From Moraxella sp. (GTDB taxonomy: Bacteria > Pseudomonadota > Gammaproteobacteria > Pseudomonadales > Moraxellaceae), in assembly GCA_030528385.1 (NCBI GenBank), contig JAUMYZ010000006.1:1-64000 (forward strand): a stretch of 64,000 bases of DNA. Reading direction: 5' to 3'. This document shows positions 26,875 through 37,933 of the stretch, in pieces. A model generated the notes under the pieces. It made no database searches and was not told the DNA's origin. It was given only the letters and a program-made list of their open reading frames with translations. Made by a program: the position numbers and the translations under genes. Numbering within the stretch: position 1 is the stretch's first letter; each line of letters starts with the position of its first letter.

Positions 26875-26898
26875 AAAATCCGCCCTAGGGCGGATTTT
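26875..26898. terminator. Bidirectional terminator between peroxidase gene and guaB
   Basis: AAAATCCGCCC (26875-26885) and GGGCGGATTTT (26888-26898) form a perfect 11-bp stem with A and T tails on both sides. Confidence 0.9.
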
Positions 26899-26902
26899 AT
26901 GA

Positions 26903-28384
<1,482 letters not shown>

Positions 28385-28401
28385 TCATCTTATTTGCAAA
28401 C

Positions 28402-28437
28402 ACAAAAGGGCTTAAACAAGACACCCTGTTTAAGCCC
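28402..28437 (-). terminator. Terminator-like hairpin in the guaB leader
   Basis: GGGCTTAAACA and TGTTTAAGCCC (28408-28418 and 28427-28437) form an 11-bp stem with an 8-nt loop; on the minus strand TTTTGTG follows. It lies about 36 nt before the guaB ATG and downstream of the guaB promoter, so it may attenuate guaB transcription. A smaller stem CATACT-TATG-AGTATG precedes it. Confidence 0.6.
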
Positions 28438-28495
28438 AACCGTATTTTGTACAAACTTTGCATAGATAATGGCATACTCATAAGTATGACCGTGC

Positions 28496-28524
28496 ATTAT
28501 AGCAAATTGACTACAAAATAACAA
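28496..28524 (-). promoter_or_regulatory. Sigma-70 promoter of guaB
   Basis: Minus strand: TTGTTA (28519-28524), 17-bp spacer, TATAAT (28496-28501). Placed just after the stop codon of the NYN gene; start near 28490. Confidence 0.7.
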
Positions 28525-28527
28525 GTT

Positions 28528-30243
28528 TTAATCCGTTTGACGCAGACGCACCTGCCAAATGCGTCCCAATTTTTGCAGCTCATAATCATTCAAAGTTGCC
28601 AAAAAGTCGGCAAAGGTGCGATAGCCCAGACTTTGGCTGCCCACCCCAAAATACTTTTTGATACTGGCGCCAACGCTGGTAACCTTGACCCAGCCTTGAG
28701 CATTTTGATTGTCTGCAATACATTGGTTGATGACGCCATAAAACTCTTGTTCGTCAATGACAAATTCGTCAGTATCAACGTCTTGCAATAATTCCACAAG
28801 CGCATCAAGGGTTTGCCGCTCGGCTTCGGCTTCGGCTTCGGCTTCGGCATTCATCAAACCAATGCCATCAGCCAATACCGACAAATCCACCCGATGTGTT
28901 TTGGGGCATTTGGCGTTCGGGTGCTTGATACGCAAATGACCTTCGTGCATTTCTAGCTCAAACAATTCAATGGCACGCAACAATTCTGACCAATTTTTAT
29001 AGCCATAATCTTTGGCAGACAACCCCATCTCTCGCAAAGCATTACCCACCGTGCTGATTCGCGCCCAACTGCCCACATAAACATTTTCTGCCACTGCCTT
29101 ATCGAGCATAGCCACCAATTGATAGTCTTGTTGTAACGCCGCTTTGCCCAGCTTGTGGCTTTGTGGCACATCAACAGCGTTGTTGCCAACATCGGCATCG
29201 GCATCAAAACGCATGTCTTTGACCCAATACACCCCTTGGTCTTTTTTGGTGATAAATAAGGTCAGGTTTTTTAATAAATACAATAAATCGCTATAGCCGT
29301 AATTTTGCGCCAAAATGCCAAACGTTTCTTGCAGATACACTCTGACTTCTCTGACCCTTGCCCAGCCATCATTTTCTTGATGGGTGGCAATGGCAGCACC
29401 AATGGCGTTGGTCAGCGCCGTGTCTTTGGTCAGCGCTTCTGGCGACATCACTTCAATGACTTTGGTCTCTTCTAAATGATTGTTAATCATCTCAAGCGAT
29501 TGATTGTGCCGAGTTTTGTTCATTCTGCCCAGATACAGCCCCATGTTTTTTGTTGTCAGCTCAAAATCTTGCAAACTTCTTAAAAACTCACCCACTTTTT
29601 CGTAGCCATAATCATAAATTTTAATATTGGCTTTTTGTAATTCTTGTCCAATGGTGGCAACATTTACCCAGCCATCTTCTCTGTCATCTATCAAAGCATT
29701 GAGCATACCAATGAGCTTTTTGTTGTGATTGGGGTTGGGATATTGGCGGTTTTTATTGTTGGGCGTGGACAACACTGCCGTCTTGGTGGGGGCAACAATG
29801 GGGGTTTCTTCCAGCAAATAATGAAATTTATCACAGGCACGAACCAACGATTTTGAGCTGTTCATTCTGCCCATGCCCACCACCATTTTGCCATGCTCAC
29901 GCAGCTTTAGACACACAGACGTAAAATCGCTGTCCGAAGACACAATACAAAAAATATCAATGTCTCGGTTGTACAACCAATCTAAGATATCAATGGTGAT
30001 GGCAATGTCGCTGGAGTTCTTGCCCGCCACATGGTCAAACTGCTGCATGGCAACAAAACCATGCTCAGCAACGGCAGATTGCCAGTCTTGTACCCACTCT
30101 TTGCTCCAGTTGGCATAAATACGACGCACCATGACACGTCCTAGTTTAAAAGCATTATTCATAATGGCGCCAATAAAATGATGTTTAATATTGTCAGCAT
30201 CAATAAACACAGCAACGGTTGGTTTTTCTTTGTCTAATTTCAT
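28528..30243 (-). CDS. NYN-domain nuclease-like protein with four OST-HTH/LOTUS repeats
   Basis: 571 residues. NYN (PIN-like) domain at about 8-145: VFIDADN (Asp15, Asp17), SSDIAITIDIL (Asp79) and VSSDSDF (Asp104, Asp106) supply the acidic metal site. Four related modules follow at about 174-242, 276-344, 374-440 and 500-567, each with a W..V/I...G..L..... pattern, a YGY/LGY/DYGY core and a closing F-L/I segment, matching OST-HTH/LOTUS RNA-binding domains. An EA-repeat linker (about 465-475) precedes the last. Probably an RNA-binding, possibly RNA-cleaving protein. TAGGA precedes the ATG. Confidence 0.82.
   Translation of the reverse strand: MKLDKEKPTVAVFIDADNIKHHFIGAIMNNAFKLGRVMVRRIYANWSKEWVQDWQSAVAEHGFVAMQQFDHVAGKNSSDIAITIDILDWLYNRDIDIFCIVSSDSDFTSVCLKLREHGKMVVGMGRMNSSKSLVRACDKFHYLLEETPIVAPTKTAVLSTPNNKNRQYPNPNHNKKLIGMLNALIDDREDGWVNVATIGQELQKANIKIYDYGYEKVGEFLRSLQDFELTTKNMGLYLGRMNKTRHNQSLEMINNHLEETKVIEVMSPEALTKDTALTNAIGAAIATHQENDGWARVREVRVYLQETFGILAQNYGYSDLLYLLKNLTLFITKKDQGVYWVKDMRFDADADVGNNAVDVPQSHKLGKAALQQDYQLVAMLDKAVAENVYVGSWARISTVGNALREMGLSAKDYGYKNWSELLRAIELFELEMHEGHLRIKHPNAKCPKTHRVDLSVLADGIGLMNAEAEAEAEAERQTLDALVELLQDVDTDEFVIDEQEFYGVINQCIADNQNAQGWVKVTSVGASIKKYFGVGSQSLGYRTFADFLATLNDYELQKLGRIWQVRLRQTD
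28821..28848. repeat. Hexanucleotide tandem repeat inside the NYN gene
   Basis: CGGCTT repeats four times plus CGGC (plus-strand view), encoding the Glu-Ala run. Because the unit is six bases, changes in copy number lengthen or shorten the linker without breaking the frame. Confidence 0.8.
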
Positions 30244-30361
30244 TATAAATTCCTAGTAATAATTGACAAAATGACCATTTTAGGCGACGAAATGCACGCC
30301 TGTTGTTAAGTATAATCAAAGTATATACAAAAATCCACAGTTATATTCACAAAACTGCCAC

Positions 30362-30387
30362 AAAAAATAAGCCAACCGAAGTTGACT
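30362..30387 (-). terminator. cysS terminator with UUCG loop
   Basis: Minus strand: AGTCAAC, loop TTCG, GTTGGCT, then TATTTTTTG. Seven pairs with one G-U, capped by a stable UUCG tetraloop, 25 bp after the cysS stop. Confidence 0.85.
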
Positions 30388-30412
30388 CATTTAAATGCTG
30401 TTTGGTATCGGT

Positions 30413-31816
30413 TTATGTTCTGCGCCAATTGGTGCCTGTGCGCGTGTCTTCTAGCTCAACACCTTGTGCTTTAAGCTCGGCGCGGATTTGGTCGGCTAGG
30501 GCATAGTTTTTGTCCACCTTGGCTTGGTTGCGTGCTTCAATCTTAGCCAAAATCTCGCTTTCAGATAGGCCATCATCACCCAAACCCGCTTGCAAAAACT
30601 CATTGGGATTTTGCTGGGCAATATTAAGTGGCTGGGCAAGGGTTTTTAATAGCGTGGCAAAATACAATGCCTGCTTATCATCACCCGCCTTGATGGCTTT
30701 ATTTATCTCGCCTGCCACACCAAACAGCACGCTGACGGCTTTGGCGGTATTAAAATCATCATTCATCGCCGCCATAAAGGCTTGCCCATGTTCGCTATCC
30801 CACACGCCATCATCAATCGCCACACTATCAAAAGATTTTAGAGCGTGATACAGTCGTGATAGTGCCGTGTGAGCTTCTTTTAGGGCGGTATCAGAGAAGT
30901 TAATCGGACTGCGATAGTGGCTAGATAAAATAAAAAAGCGAATGGTCTCGGCATGAAAATCCGCCATCACTTCACGAATGGTAAAAAAGTTGTTCAGCGA
31001 CTTGCTCATCTTTTCGCCGTCCACATTGACAAAGCCCACATGCAGCCAGTTATTGGCATAGGTTTTGCCAGTTGCTCCTTCGGACTGGGCAATCTCATTT
31101 TCGTGATGGGGAAACTGCAAGTCATGCCCACCGCCGTGAATGTCAAAGGTCTCACCCAAACAGCAAGTACTCATCGCAGAGCACTCAATGTGCCAACCAG
31201 GGCGACCTACCCCCCACGGGCTGTCCCAATGTGGCTCGGACGGTTTGGCAGATTTCCACAAGACAAAGTCAAAGGGGTTTTGTTTGTCGTCTGTCTCGCC
31301 CACACGTTCGCTTGCTCCCGCCTGCATGTCGGCAAGGCGGCGTTTGGAGAGTTTGCCATAATCAGCGAATTTATCCACCGCAAAATAAACATCACCGCCC
31401 ACCCCTTGATAAGCCAAGTCTTTGTTTTGTAAGGTGTTTATCATGGTTAGCATTTGGGGAATATGCTCGGTGGCTCGTGGCTCGCTGTCAGGTCGCATAC
31501 AGCCTAGGGCGTCGGCGTCTTGGTGCATGGCTTTGATAAACCGCTCGGTCAAATCCCCAATACTCTCGCCATTTTCGCCCGCTCGTTTGATGATTTTGTC
31601 ATCAATGTCGGTGATGTTACGCACATAATTGACGTCATAGCCAAGCTGACGCAGCCAACGCACAATCACATCAAAACCCACCATCACCCGAGCGTGTCCA
31701 ATATGACAATAATCATAGACCGTCATGCCACACACATAAATGCCAACTTTACCATCACTGATGGGTGTAAAGGGACGTTTTTGGGCAGTCAAGGTGTCAT
31801 ATAAATGCAAAGTCAT
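30413..31816 (-). CDS. cysS: Cysteinyl-tRNA synthetase
   Basis: Class I aminoacyl-tRNA synthetase, 467 residues. Zinc cysteine in [19 protein letters not shown] with the HIGH motif, second zinc ligands in WHIECSAMS, and KMSKS as [11 protein letters not shown]. The C-terminal domain ends in a basic tail after [17 protein letters not shown]. Single gene with its own terminator; divergent from the cobalamin adenosyltransferase. Confidence 0.97.
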   Translation of the reverse strand: MTLHLYDTLTAQKRPFTPISDGKVGIYVCGMTVYDYCHIGHARVMVGFDVIVRWLRQLGYDVNYVRNITDIDDKIIKRAGENGESIGDLTERFIKAMHQDADALGCMRPDSEPRATEHIPQMLTMINTLQNKDLAYQGVGGDVYFAVDKFADYGKLSKRRLADMQAGASERVGETDDKQNPFDFVLWKSAKPSEPHWDSPWGVGRPGWHIECSAMSTCCLGETFDIHGGGHDLQFPHHENEIAQSEGATGKTYANNWLHVGFVNVDGEKMSKSLNNFFTIREVMADFHAETIRFFILSSHYRSPINFSDTALKEAHTALSRLYHALKSFDSVAIDDGVWDSEHGQAFMAAMNDDFNTAKAVSVLFGVAGEINKAIKAGDDKQALYFATLLKTLAQPLNIAQQNPNEFLQAGLGDDGLSESEILAKIEARNQAKVDKNYALADQIRAELKAQGVELEDTRTGTNWRRT

Positions 31817-31873
31817 GGTGTGCCTTTTAAATTTTGGATAAATGGCTTATCATATCAAAATTTGGGGGAAAGT

Positions 31874-31881
31874 GCTACAAT
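31874..31881 (+). promoter_or_regulatory. Extended -10 before the cobalamin adenosyltransferase gene
   Basis: TGC then TACAAT (31876-31881), about 40 bp before ATG 31920, in the short gap to the divergent cysS. Confidence 0.45.
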
Positions 31882-31919
31882 CACACAGGTCTTAGAAACA
31901 CCCAAAACAAGGAACAATC

Positions 31920-32495
31920 ATGGGCAACCGACTATCCAAAATCTATACCCGCACTGGCGATGACGGCGCCAGCGCCCTAGCAGATGGTCAACGCATCAGC
32001 AAAACCGCCAAGGTCTTTGACGCGATGGGCGATATTGACGAACTCAACAGCCATATTGGCATGGCACTTTGTCTGCTCAAACAGCTGCCACCAGCACAGT
32101 TTAACAGCCAACAAACCCAACATGAACTGACCGTCATTCAGCACTTGCTGTTTAATTTGGGCGGTGAGCTCGCCATGCCAGCATATCAAGGCATCAATCA
32201 GACGCATATTGATTGGCTTGAGCAGAGTATTGACCAAATGAACCAAACACTGCCACCGCTTAAAGACTTTATTTTGCCTGCAGGCACTCAGCTGGTATGC
32301 CAAATCCACATCGCCCGCAGTGTGGCACGGCGCGCCGAACGCAAATGTGTTGCACTCAAGCCAGCCATCAGCCCCCCAGCGCTCATGCTCATCAATCGGC
32401 TATCGGATTATTTGTTTGTGTTGGCAAGGTTTGCTACACCCAGTCAACACATCAACGAGACACTTTGGGACAGCCAAATACTCGGCACGCTTTAA
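31920..32495 (+). CDS. Cob(I)alamin adenosyltransferase, PduO type
   Basis: Adenosylates corrinoid to make coenzyme B12; 191 residues. N-terminal IYTRTGDDGASALADG (ATP loop, normally TGDxGxT), MGDIDELNSHIGMAL, and the C-terminal RSVARRAERKCVAL helix are the family signatures. AAGGA stands before the ATG. A salvage enzyme; no cobalamin-synthesis genes are nearby. Confidence 0.88.
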   Translation: MGNRLSKIYTRTGDDGASALADGQRISKTAKVFDAMGDIDELNSHIGMALCLLKQLPPAQFNSQQTQHELTVIQHLLFNLGGELAMPAYQGINQTHIDWLEQSIDQMNQTLPPLKDFILPAGTQLVCQIHIARSVARRAERKCVALKPAISPPALMLINRLSDYLFVLARFATPSQHINETLWDSQILGTL

Positions 32496-32531
32496 CCCAT
32501 CAAGAACACAAGCCAAAATGATAAAAATACA

Positions 32532-33470
32532 TCAGTAAGTCTCATCAGTCTCCACAATGGTGATTTCGGCGTCATTGTCAGCCGCTTGGGGTGCTGCTGG
32601 CTTGGGCTCTGGCTTTGGCTCTGCTTTTATTTCGGGTTTTGGCTTGGGTTTGGGCTCTGGGCGTGTCTCTCTTGGCTCTTGAGCTGGGACGCTGTTTTGG
32701 CTTGGCGCAACCTGCGCAACTTCTTGTTGTCTTGGCGTGCCACTGGGCACATCTTCAGGGCGCAAAATCGCTTCTTCAGGCGTGGGCGGTCTGGGTCGCT
32801 CCACAGGACGCAAATTGACGGTTGGCGCAGGCACAATATTGGGTTTGCTGGTGGCTCCTGTGGTCGTGTTTTCTTTGCGCGCGTTGGCTTTGTTTTGTTT
32901 GGTCATCGCCAATGTCGCCTTGGCAAGGCTGTTGGCTGCCAGTCCAAGCGCAGGATTGTTTTTGTCAATGGCAAGCGCTTCCCCATCTACCTGATAAACA
33001 AAATCGGCCACCAAGCGCCCTGTGCCCAGCAAACTGATGTTGTTGTGCGCCGCTTGCTCAGCCAGCGCTGGCAGTCCTGCTTTGGCAAAAGATTTGTTGG
33101 CAAATTCCACGTCTTTATCAGACAGTACAATATGCAACTGCGCATGACATTCACCTTGATTGGCTTGGGCATCTTGTACATCAACAGACGTCTCTGCCAA
33201 ACGCGCCTTGAGCTGCTGCTCTAGCTCTGCAATGTTGGCAACATTACCCAACGCACTCAATGACGCCTTGAGTATTTGGTCTTGCACCAAATTGACCACG
33301 CGATTTTTTAGGGCAACGTCATCGCACACCACAGGCGGGCGCTCCACCACAGTTGGCACCACCACTTCTTCATTGGTTGTTTTGGGCTGTTCTTGCTCTT
33401 TTTTGCCACAAGCGGTCAATGCCAATACCAATAGCGACACACCGCACAGACAGTTAATAGCTCGTTTCAT
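32532..33470 (-). CDS. Lipoprotein with Pro/Lys/Glu-rich C-terminal tail
   Basis: Not recognised. 312 residues; lipobox LTAC around residue 21. A middle region (about 45-200) is alpha/beta-like with two cysteines (VVCDD, GECHAQL), which could form a disulfide. The last third is low complexity: PRPPTPEEAILRPEDVP, then repeats such as PEPKPKPKPEIKAEPKPEPKP, and an acidic end. The tail resembles TonB-like periplasm-spanning segments, but there is no C-terminal domain. Likely envelope protein. Confidence 0.75.
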   Translation of the reverse strand: MKRAINCLCGVSLLVLALTACGKKEQEQPKTTNEEVVVPTVVERPPVVCDDVALKNRVVNLVQDQILKASLSALGNVANIAELEQQLKARLAETSVDVQDAQANQGECHAQLHIVLSDKDVEFANKSFAKAGLPALAEQAAHNNISLLGTGRLVADFVYQVDGEALAIDKNNPALGLAANSLAKATLAMTKQNKANARKENTTTGATSKPNIVPAPTVNLRPVERPRPPTPEEAILRPEDVPSGTPRQQEVAQVAPSQNSVPAQEPRETRPEPKPKPKPEIKAEPKPEPKPAAPQAADNDAEITIVETDETY

Positions 33471-33614
33471 AGATTATCTCGCTTTTTGTTTTATTTACAC
33501 CATGCAAAATATCATCAACTAAGCTACAATACACATGGGTAAAGCCTTGCCATTATACCACAGTCCAAATGCTTTGCCAGCCTGCCCACTTTTGAAAATT
33601 TGCTTGGTTACAAA

Positions 33615-34430
33615 ATGACAACTTACACCCACGCCGACCGCAATTTTGACCCCATTGCTGACCATTTTGCCAAAAAAGTCTACGGCAGTCTCAAGGGTAA
33701 AATTCGCCTTGCGGTTTTAACACAAGACATCAACCAAATTGTCCATCAATTATCAACACAACTACAGCGCCCACTCAACATTCTTGATGTTGGCGCAGGA
33801 CTGGCACAAATCAGCCTAGAGCTTGCCAAGAAACACCGCGTTACCATCAATGACGTCTCCGTCAATATGCTTGCCAAAGCCCAAGCCAGCGCTCAAGCGT
33901 TGGGAGTGTCGCCGCGTTTTCTTGCTTGTCCTTATCAAACGCTTTGCAAGCACAAACACGAAAAATACGACCTGATTTTGTGTCATGCGCTGCTTGAATG
34001 GCTAGAAAATCCTAAAGCAATCATGGCGTTTTTTGATGCCTTTTTGACGCCGACAGGGGTGCTGTCTTTGTGCTTTTATAATCCTGCCAGTCTCACATAT
34101 CGCAACTTGATGATGGGCAACTTTTATCAGCTCACCCAACCCAAAACCGCCGACAACCACAGCCTAACCCCAAACCACCCTGTGTCTGTTGAAGAAGTAA
34201 ACAACTGGTTGGCGCAGCACCATTATCAACCGCTTATTCGTTCGGGCATTCGTGTATTTTCAGACTATACCCCCATTAAAAGGGGTGGGCTGTCCAACCC
34301 CGATGACGTCATCAACATGGAGCTAAAATACGCACGTGTCATGCCTTTTTGTTTGATGGGCAGATACTTGCACATCATTGCCCAAAAAAGCCAAAAAGTT
34401 GCTTGTATTTGTGGCGTTTTGCCACCATAA
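33615..34430 (+). CDS. cmoM: tRNA 5-carboxymethoxyuridine methyltransferase CmoM
   Basis: SAM-dependent methyltransferase making mcmo5U34 in some tRNAs. 271 residues from ATG 33615. Close to the E. coli family pattern: DRNFDPIADHFAKKVYGSLKGKIRLAVLTQD, SAM loop LNILDVGAGLAQISLELA, HALLEWLENP, LSLCFYNPASLTYRNLMMGNF, and GIRVFSDYTP. A TTG five codons upstream is possible. Ends 29 bp before lon. Confidence 0.87.
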   Translation: MTTYTHADRNFDPIADHFAKKVYGSLKGKIRLAVLTQDINQIVHQLSTQLQRPLNILDVGAGLAQISLELAKKHRVTINDVSVNMLAKAQASAQALGVSPRFLACPYQTLCKHKHEKYDLILCHALLEWLENPKAIMAFFDAFLTPTGVLSLCFYNPASLTYRNLMMGNFYQLTQPKTADNHSLTPNHPVSVEEVNNWLAQHHYQPLIRSGIRVFSDYTPIKRGGLSNPDDVINMELKYARVMPFCLMGRYLHIIAQKSQKVACICGVLPP

Positions 34431-34459
34431 ATGGTTCACCGATAACATTGGAGTTTATC

Positions 34460-36889
34460 ATGACTGATAACACAACACATAATTACCTACCCTTGCTTGC
34501 TGTGCGTGATGTGGTGGTATACCCAAAAGTACAAATCGTCTTGTTTGTGGGTCGCAAACAGTCCATCAACGCTGTAGAATATGCCCAAAAATTTACCAAC
34601 GACACTTTGGTTGTGGTCTCCCAAAAAGACTCATTAAGCGAAGAGATTGACACCGACAATTTACATCAGTTTGGCACAGTATGTCGCATCATGAGCGTCA
34701 TGCCCCACGACACCGATAAAAACTGCCTAAAAGTACTCATTGAAGGGCTGTACCGCATCAAAGTCAATGAAGTTGTGCACGATGAGAGCCTAGAACTGCT
34801 GGCAACCGCCGACTTTGACACAGCAACAGTGAGCGGCTCTGCTTCTGACGAAAAAAACCAAGCGCGCAAAGGCGTCTTATTGGACTTTTTCTTTCAATAC
34901 GCCAAAAAGAACATCTCCAACTGGCGCGAAGTGATGAACGTTGCCAGCAAAATTGACGACTTGCTTGAGCTGATTTATTTTATCGCCACGCGCGTGTCCA
35001 TGTCTTTTGACAACAAACAAGAGCTGCTTAGCCAGTTTGACCTTGACAACTGTTATCAGCAGCTGATTGGCTATTTTACCACCAATCAAACCGAACAATC
35101 CATTGAAGACGAGCTCCAAGAAACCGTCCACAAACAAATGGCAAACAACCATCGTGAGTATGTGCTCAACGAAAAAATGAAAGCCATCAAATCAGAGCTC
35201 TCCAGCCTAAACAATGGCGCCGATGACGAAGACAGCGAATTAGAAGCACGCCTACAAGAAGCCAAACTGCCAGACGATGTGCGCAAAAAAGCAGAAAACG
35301 AATTTAAAAAACTCAAAATGATGCCACCGACATCGTCAGAAGCGTCAGTGGTGCGTGGCTATATTGAGTGGATTTTGGACACACCATGGCAAAAGTCCAG
35401 CAAAGTGAGCATCAACCTTGACAAAGCCAAAGCAGTGCTGGACGCTGACCATTATGGGCTTGATGATGTCAAAGACCGCATTTTGGAATATTTGGCGGTG
35501 CAAGCACGCGTCAAAACCATCAAAGGCTCAATCTTGTGCTTGGTTGGGCCACCAGGGGTTGGCAAAACTTCACTTGGCGAAAGCATTGCCCGCGCCACAG
35601 GGCGCAAGTTTGTGCGTATGGCGCTGGGTGGGGTACGTGATGAAGCTGAGATTCGCGGACACAGACGCACCTATATCGGCGCCATGCCTGGTAAAATCGT
35701 GCAATCTTTGGCAAAGGTTGAAGTCAAAAACCCGCTGTTTTTGCTTGATGAAATTGACAAAATGGCACAAGATTTTCGTGGCGACCCAGCGTCTGCTTTG
35801 CTTGAAGTTTTGGACCCATCACAAAACAAAGCCTTTAACGACCATTATCTTGACCTTGATTTGGATTTGTCGCAGGTAATGTTTATTTGTACTGCCAACA
35901 GCATGAACATTCCGCCTGCACTGCTTGACCGCATGGAAGTGATTCGCCTGCCAGGTTATACCGAAGACGAAAAACTTGCCATCGCCAAAAACTACCTAAC
36001 CCCCAGAGCATTGAGCCAAAACGGTTTGGGTGATGGCGAACTTACCATCAGTGATGATGCCATTACCGACATCATTCGCCATTATACCAAAGAAGCGGGC
36101 GTGCGCAATTTGGAGCGTGAAATCAACAAAATCAGCCGCAAAGCGGTGCGCCACCAAGTGCAGACCTACGGCAACAAACCCAAAAAAGACAACAAACCCA
36201 AACCAATCTTGGTCAATGCCAGCAATATTGATGAGTATTTGGGCGTCAAGCCGTTTGATTATGGCTTGGCAGAAAAAGACGCCGAAGTGGGTCGCATTAC
36301 AGGGCTTGCGTGGACGTCTGTTGGCGGAGAGTTGCTCACCATTGAAGCTGCCACCATGCAAGGCAAAGGCGAGCTGATATTTACAGGGTCGCTTGGCGAT
36401 GTGATGAAAGAGTCCATTCGCGCCGCCATGAGTGTGGTGCGCGCAGGGGGAGACAGATTTGGCATCAGCTATGACAAAGTCAAAGAAACCGACATTCATG
36501 TGCATATGCCCGAAGGCGCCACCCCCAAAGATGGTCCATCGGCAGGCATTGCTTTGACCACCGCTTTGGTGTCGGCACTGACAGGCATTGCCATTCGCCC
36601 AGACGTTGCCATGACTGGTGAAGTAACGCTGCGGGGCAAGGTGCTGCGCATTGGCGGTCTTAAAGAAAAACTGCTGGCTGCCCATCGCGGCGGCATTAAG
36701 CACGTGCTTATCCCCAAAGCCAACGAGCGCGATTTGACCGAGATTCCTGACAACGTCAAGGCAGGTTTGGTGATTGAGTCTGTTGAGTGCATTGACGAAG
36801 TGCTAAAAGTTGCCTTGGTTGCGCCACTGGTGCCATTGCAGCCTGCCGTTCAAGCCAATGACCAACCATCACACACCTTGCACAACTGA
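34460..36889 (+). CDS. lon: ATP-dependent protease Lon
   Basis: 809 residues, full length. N-terminal substrate-binding domain (LPLLAVRDVVVYPKVQIVLFVGR), coiled coil, AAA+ module with GPPGVGKTSLG and LLDEIDKM, then the proteolytic domain with the nucleophile in TPKDGPSAGIAL and Lys in GLKEKLLAAHRGG. Start ATG 34460, GGAG 7 nt before it; the longer frame overlaps cmoM and is discarded. Main quality-control protease of the cytoplasm, alongside the Lon-like gene at 10.1 kb. Confidence 0.97.
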   Translation: MTDNTTHNYLPLLAVRDVVVYPKVQIVLFVGRKQSINAVEYAQKFTNDTLVVVSQKDSLSEEIDTDNLHQFGTVCRIMSVMPHDTDKNCLKVLIEGLYRIKVNEVVHDESLELLATADFDTATVSGSASDEKNQARKGVLLDFFFQYAKKNISNWREVMNVASKIDDLLELIYFIATRVSMSFDNKQELLSQFDLDNCYQQLIGYFTTNQTEQSIEDELQETVHKQMANNHREYVLNEKMKAIKSELSSLNNGADDEDSELEARLQEAKLPDDVRKKAENEFKKLKMMPPTSSEASVVRGYIEWILDTPWQKSSKVSINLDKAKAVLDADHYGLDDVKDRILEYLAVQARVKTIKGSILCLVGPPGVGKTSLGESIARATGRKFVRMALGGVRDEAEIRGHRRTYIGAMPGKIVQSLAKVEVKNPLFLLDEIDKMAQDFRGDPASALLEVLDPSQNKAFNDHYLDLDLDLSQVMFICTANSMNIPPALLDRMEVIRLPGYTEDEKLAIAKNYLTPRALSQNGLGDGELTISDDAITDIIRHYTKEAGVRNLEREINKISRKAVRHQVQTYGNKPKKDNKPKPILVNASNIDEYLGVKPFDYGLAEKDAEVGRITGLAWTSVGGELLTIEAATMQGKGELIFTGSLGDVMKESIRAAMSVVRAGGDRFGISYDKVKETDIHVHMPEGATPKDGPSAGIALTTALVSALTGIAIRPDVAMTGEVTLRGKVLRIGGLKEKLLAAHRGGIKHVLIPKANERDLTEIPDNVKAGLVIESVECIDEVLKVALVAPLVPLQPAVQANDQPSHTLHN

Positions 36890-36896
36890 ACCAACA

Positions 36897-36925
36897 AAGA
36901 ACTCTGGCAGCAGGGTTCTTTTTAT
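36897..36925 (+). terminator. lon terminator
   Basis: AAGAACTCTG (36897-36906), loop GCAG, CAGGGTTCTT (36911-36920) with one T-G pair, followed by a T-run. Confidence 0.85.
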
Positions 36926-36989
36926 TATGATGGTTTTAATTTTTGCCATTTTGTTTTAAACTATTCATTTGCCCATTGATACATTGCTC

Positions 36990-37601
36990 ATGAAGTCCTT
37001 GCTTGATTTTATTCCACTGATTGTGTTTTTTGCCTTATACAAAACCACCGACAAGACCGACCCCAACCACCCCTTGTTGCAGGTCTTTGGTTTGGCTGGC
37101 GGCACAAACAATAACCACATTTTGGTCGCCACCTTTGGGTTGGTGATTGCCACAATCGTGGTCTACGGCGGACTGTTTGTGCAACAAAAATTTCGCCTAG
37201 AAAAACAACAGTGGCTGGTGCTGCTGATGACCCTTGTTTTTGGCGGACTGACCTTGGCGCTCAGCGACGACTATTATATCCGTCTAAAAGCAATACTCAT
37301 CAATTTGGCATTCATGCTGGGCGTACTGATTTCGCCTTTTTTTAGCAAAGACAAGAAACCCGTGGTACAAAAGCTCTTTGACCCCGTGTTGTCGCTCAGC
37401 AACAAAGGTTGGGGTTTGCTCAACTTATCTTGGGCAGGGCTGTTTGCGCTGATGGCAGCGCTGCACGCCTTTTTTGCCTTTGTGTTTATGGGGGGCGAGT
37501 ACTGGGGCGAGTTTACCGCCTTTGGCGACATGGCAGTGATGTTTGCCTTTATGTTTGCCATGTTTGTTGTTTTAAGAAAGCACGTCAAAGCGCCACAATA
37601 A
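36990..37601 (+). CDS. yciB: Inner-membrane septation protein YciB
   Basis: 203 residues, about five membrane helices. N-terminal MKSLLDFIPLIVFFALYKTTD is the family start, which fixes ATG 36990 over an in-frame start 7 codons upstream. NLAFMLGVLISPFFSKDKKPVVQKLFD and LNLSWAGLFALMAALHAFFAF are typical YciB segments. Needed for normal septation and envelope in some bacteria; precise role unclear. Followed by yciI as in many relatives. Confidence 0.9.
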   Translation: MKSLLDFIPLIVFFALYKTTDKTDPNHPLLQVFGLAGGTNNNHILVATFGLVIATIVVYGGLFVQQKFRLEKQQWLVLLMTLVFGGLTLALSDDYYIRLKAILINLAFMLGVLISPFFSKDKKPVVQKLFDPVLSLSNKGWGLLNLSWAGLFALMAALHAFFAFVFMGGEYWGEFTAFGDMAVMFAFMFAMFVVLRKHVKAPQ

Positions 37602-37624
37602 CTGATTTATTTTAAGGAAAAACC

Positions 37625-37933
37625 ATGCCACTTTTTGCAATCATCGGTCATGATGTGGTTGATAGCACCGCCAAAAGAGCCGCCACCCGTCCTGCACACA
37701 TTGAACGCCTGCAAGCGCTGCACGCCCAAAACCGCCTTGTCGTTGCAGGCCCTATGCCCATCACTCATGGCGAACCAACCATGAGCGGCAGTTTGATTAT
37801 TGCTCATTTTGACAATCTAGAACACGCCAAAATATGGGTCAATGACGAACCTTATTTGCTGGCTGGTGTGTACAGCCATGTGGAAATCAAACCCTTTGTG
37901 CAGGCACTACCACAGGCACAAAACCATGAATAG
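37625..37933 (+). CDS. yciI: YciI family protein
   Basis: 102 residues, ferredoxin-like fold. FAIIGHDVVDSTAKRAATRPAH, LVVAGPMPI and the C-terminal WVNDEPYLLAGVYSHVEIKPF give the conserved His and Asp-Glu residues of the YCII family. AAGGA precedes its ATG. Overlaps the next gene by 8 bp. Function not established. Confidence 0.87.
   Translation: MPLFAIIGHDVVDSTAKRAATRPAHIERLQALHAQNRLVVAGPMPITHGEPTMSGSLIIAHFDNLEHAKIWVNDEPYLLAGVYSHVEIKPFVQALPQAQNHE

Noticed and set aside
28821-28848. Phase-variable on/off repeat
   Set aside because: The unit is 6 bp, so copy change cannot shift the frame.
32586-33224. Long plus-strand frame opposite the orphan lipoprotein
   Set aside because: It is the complement of Pro/Lys/Glu-rich coding sequence (Trp/Leu/Gly/Phe-rich product) without SD or family features.
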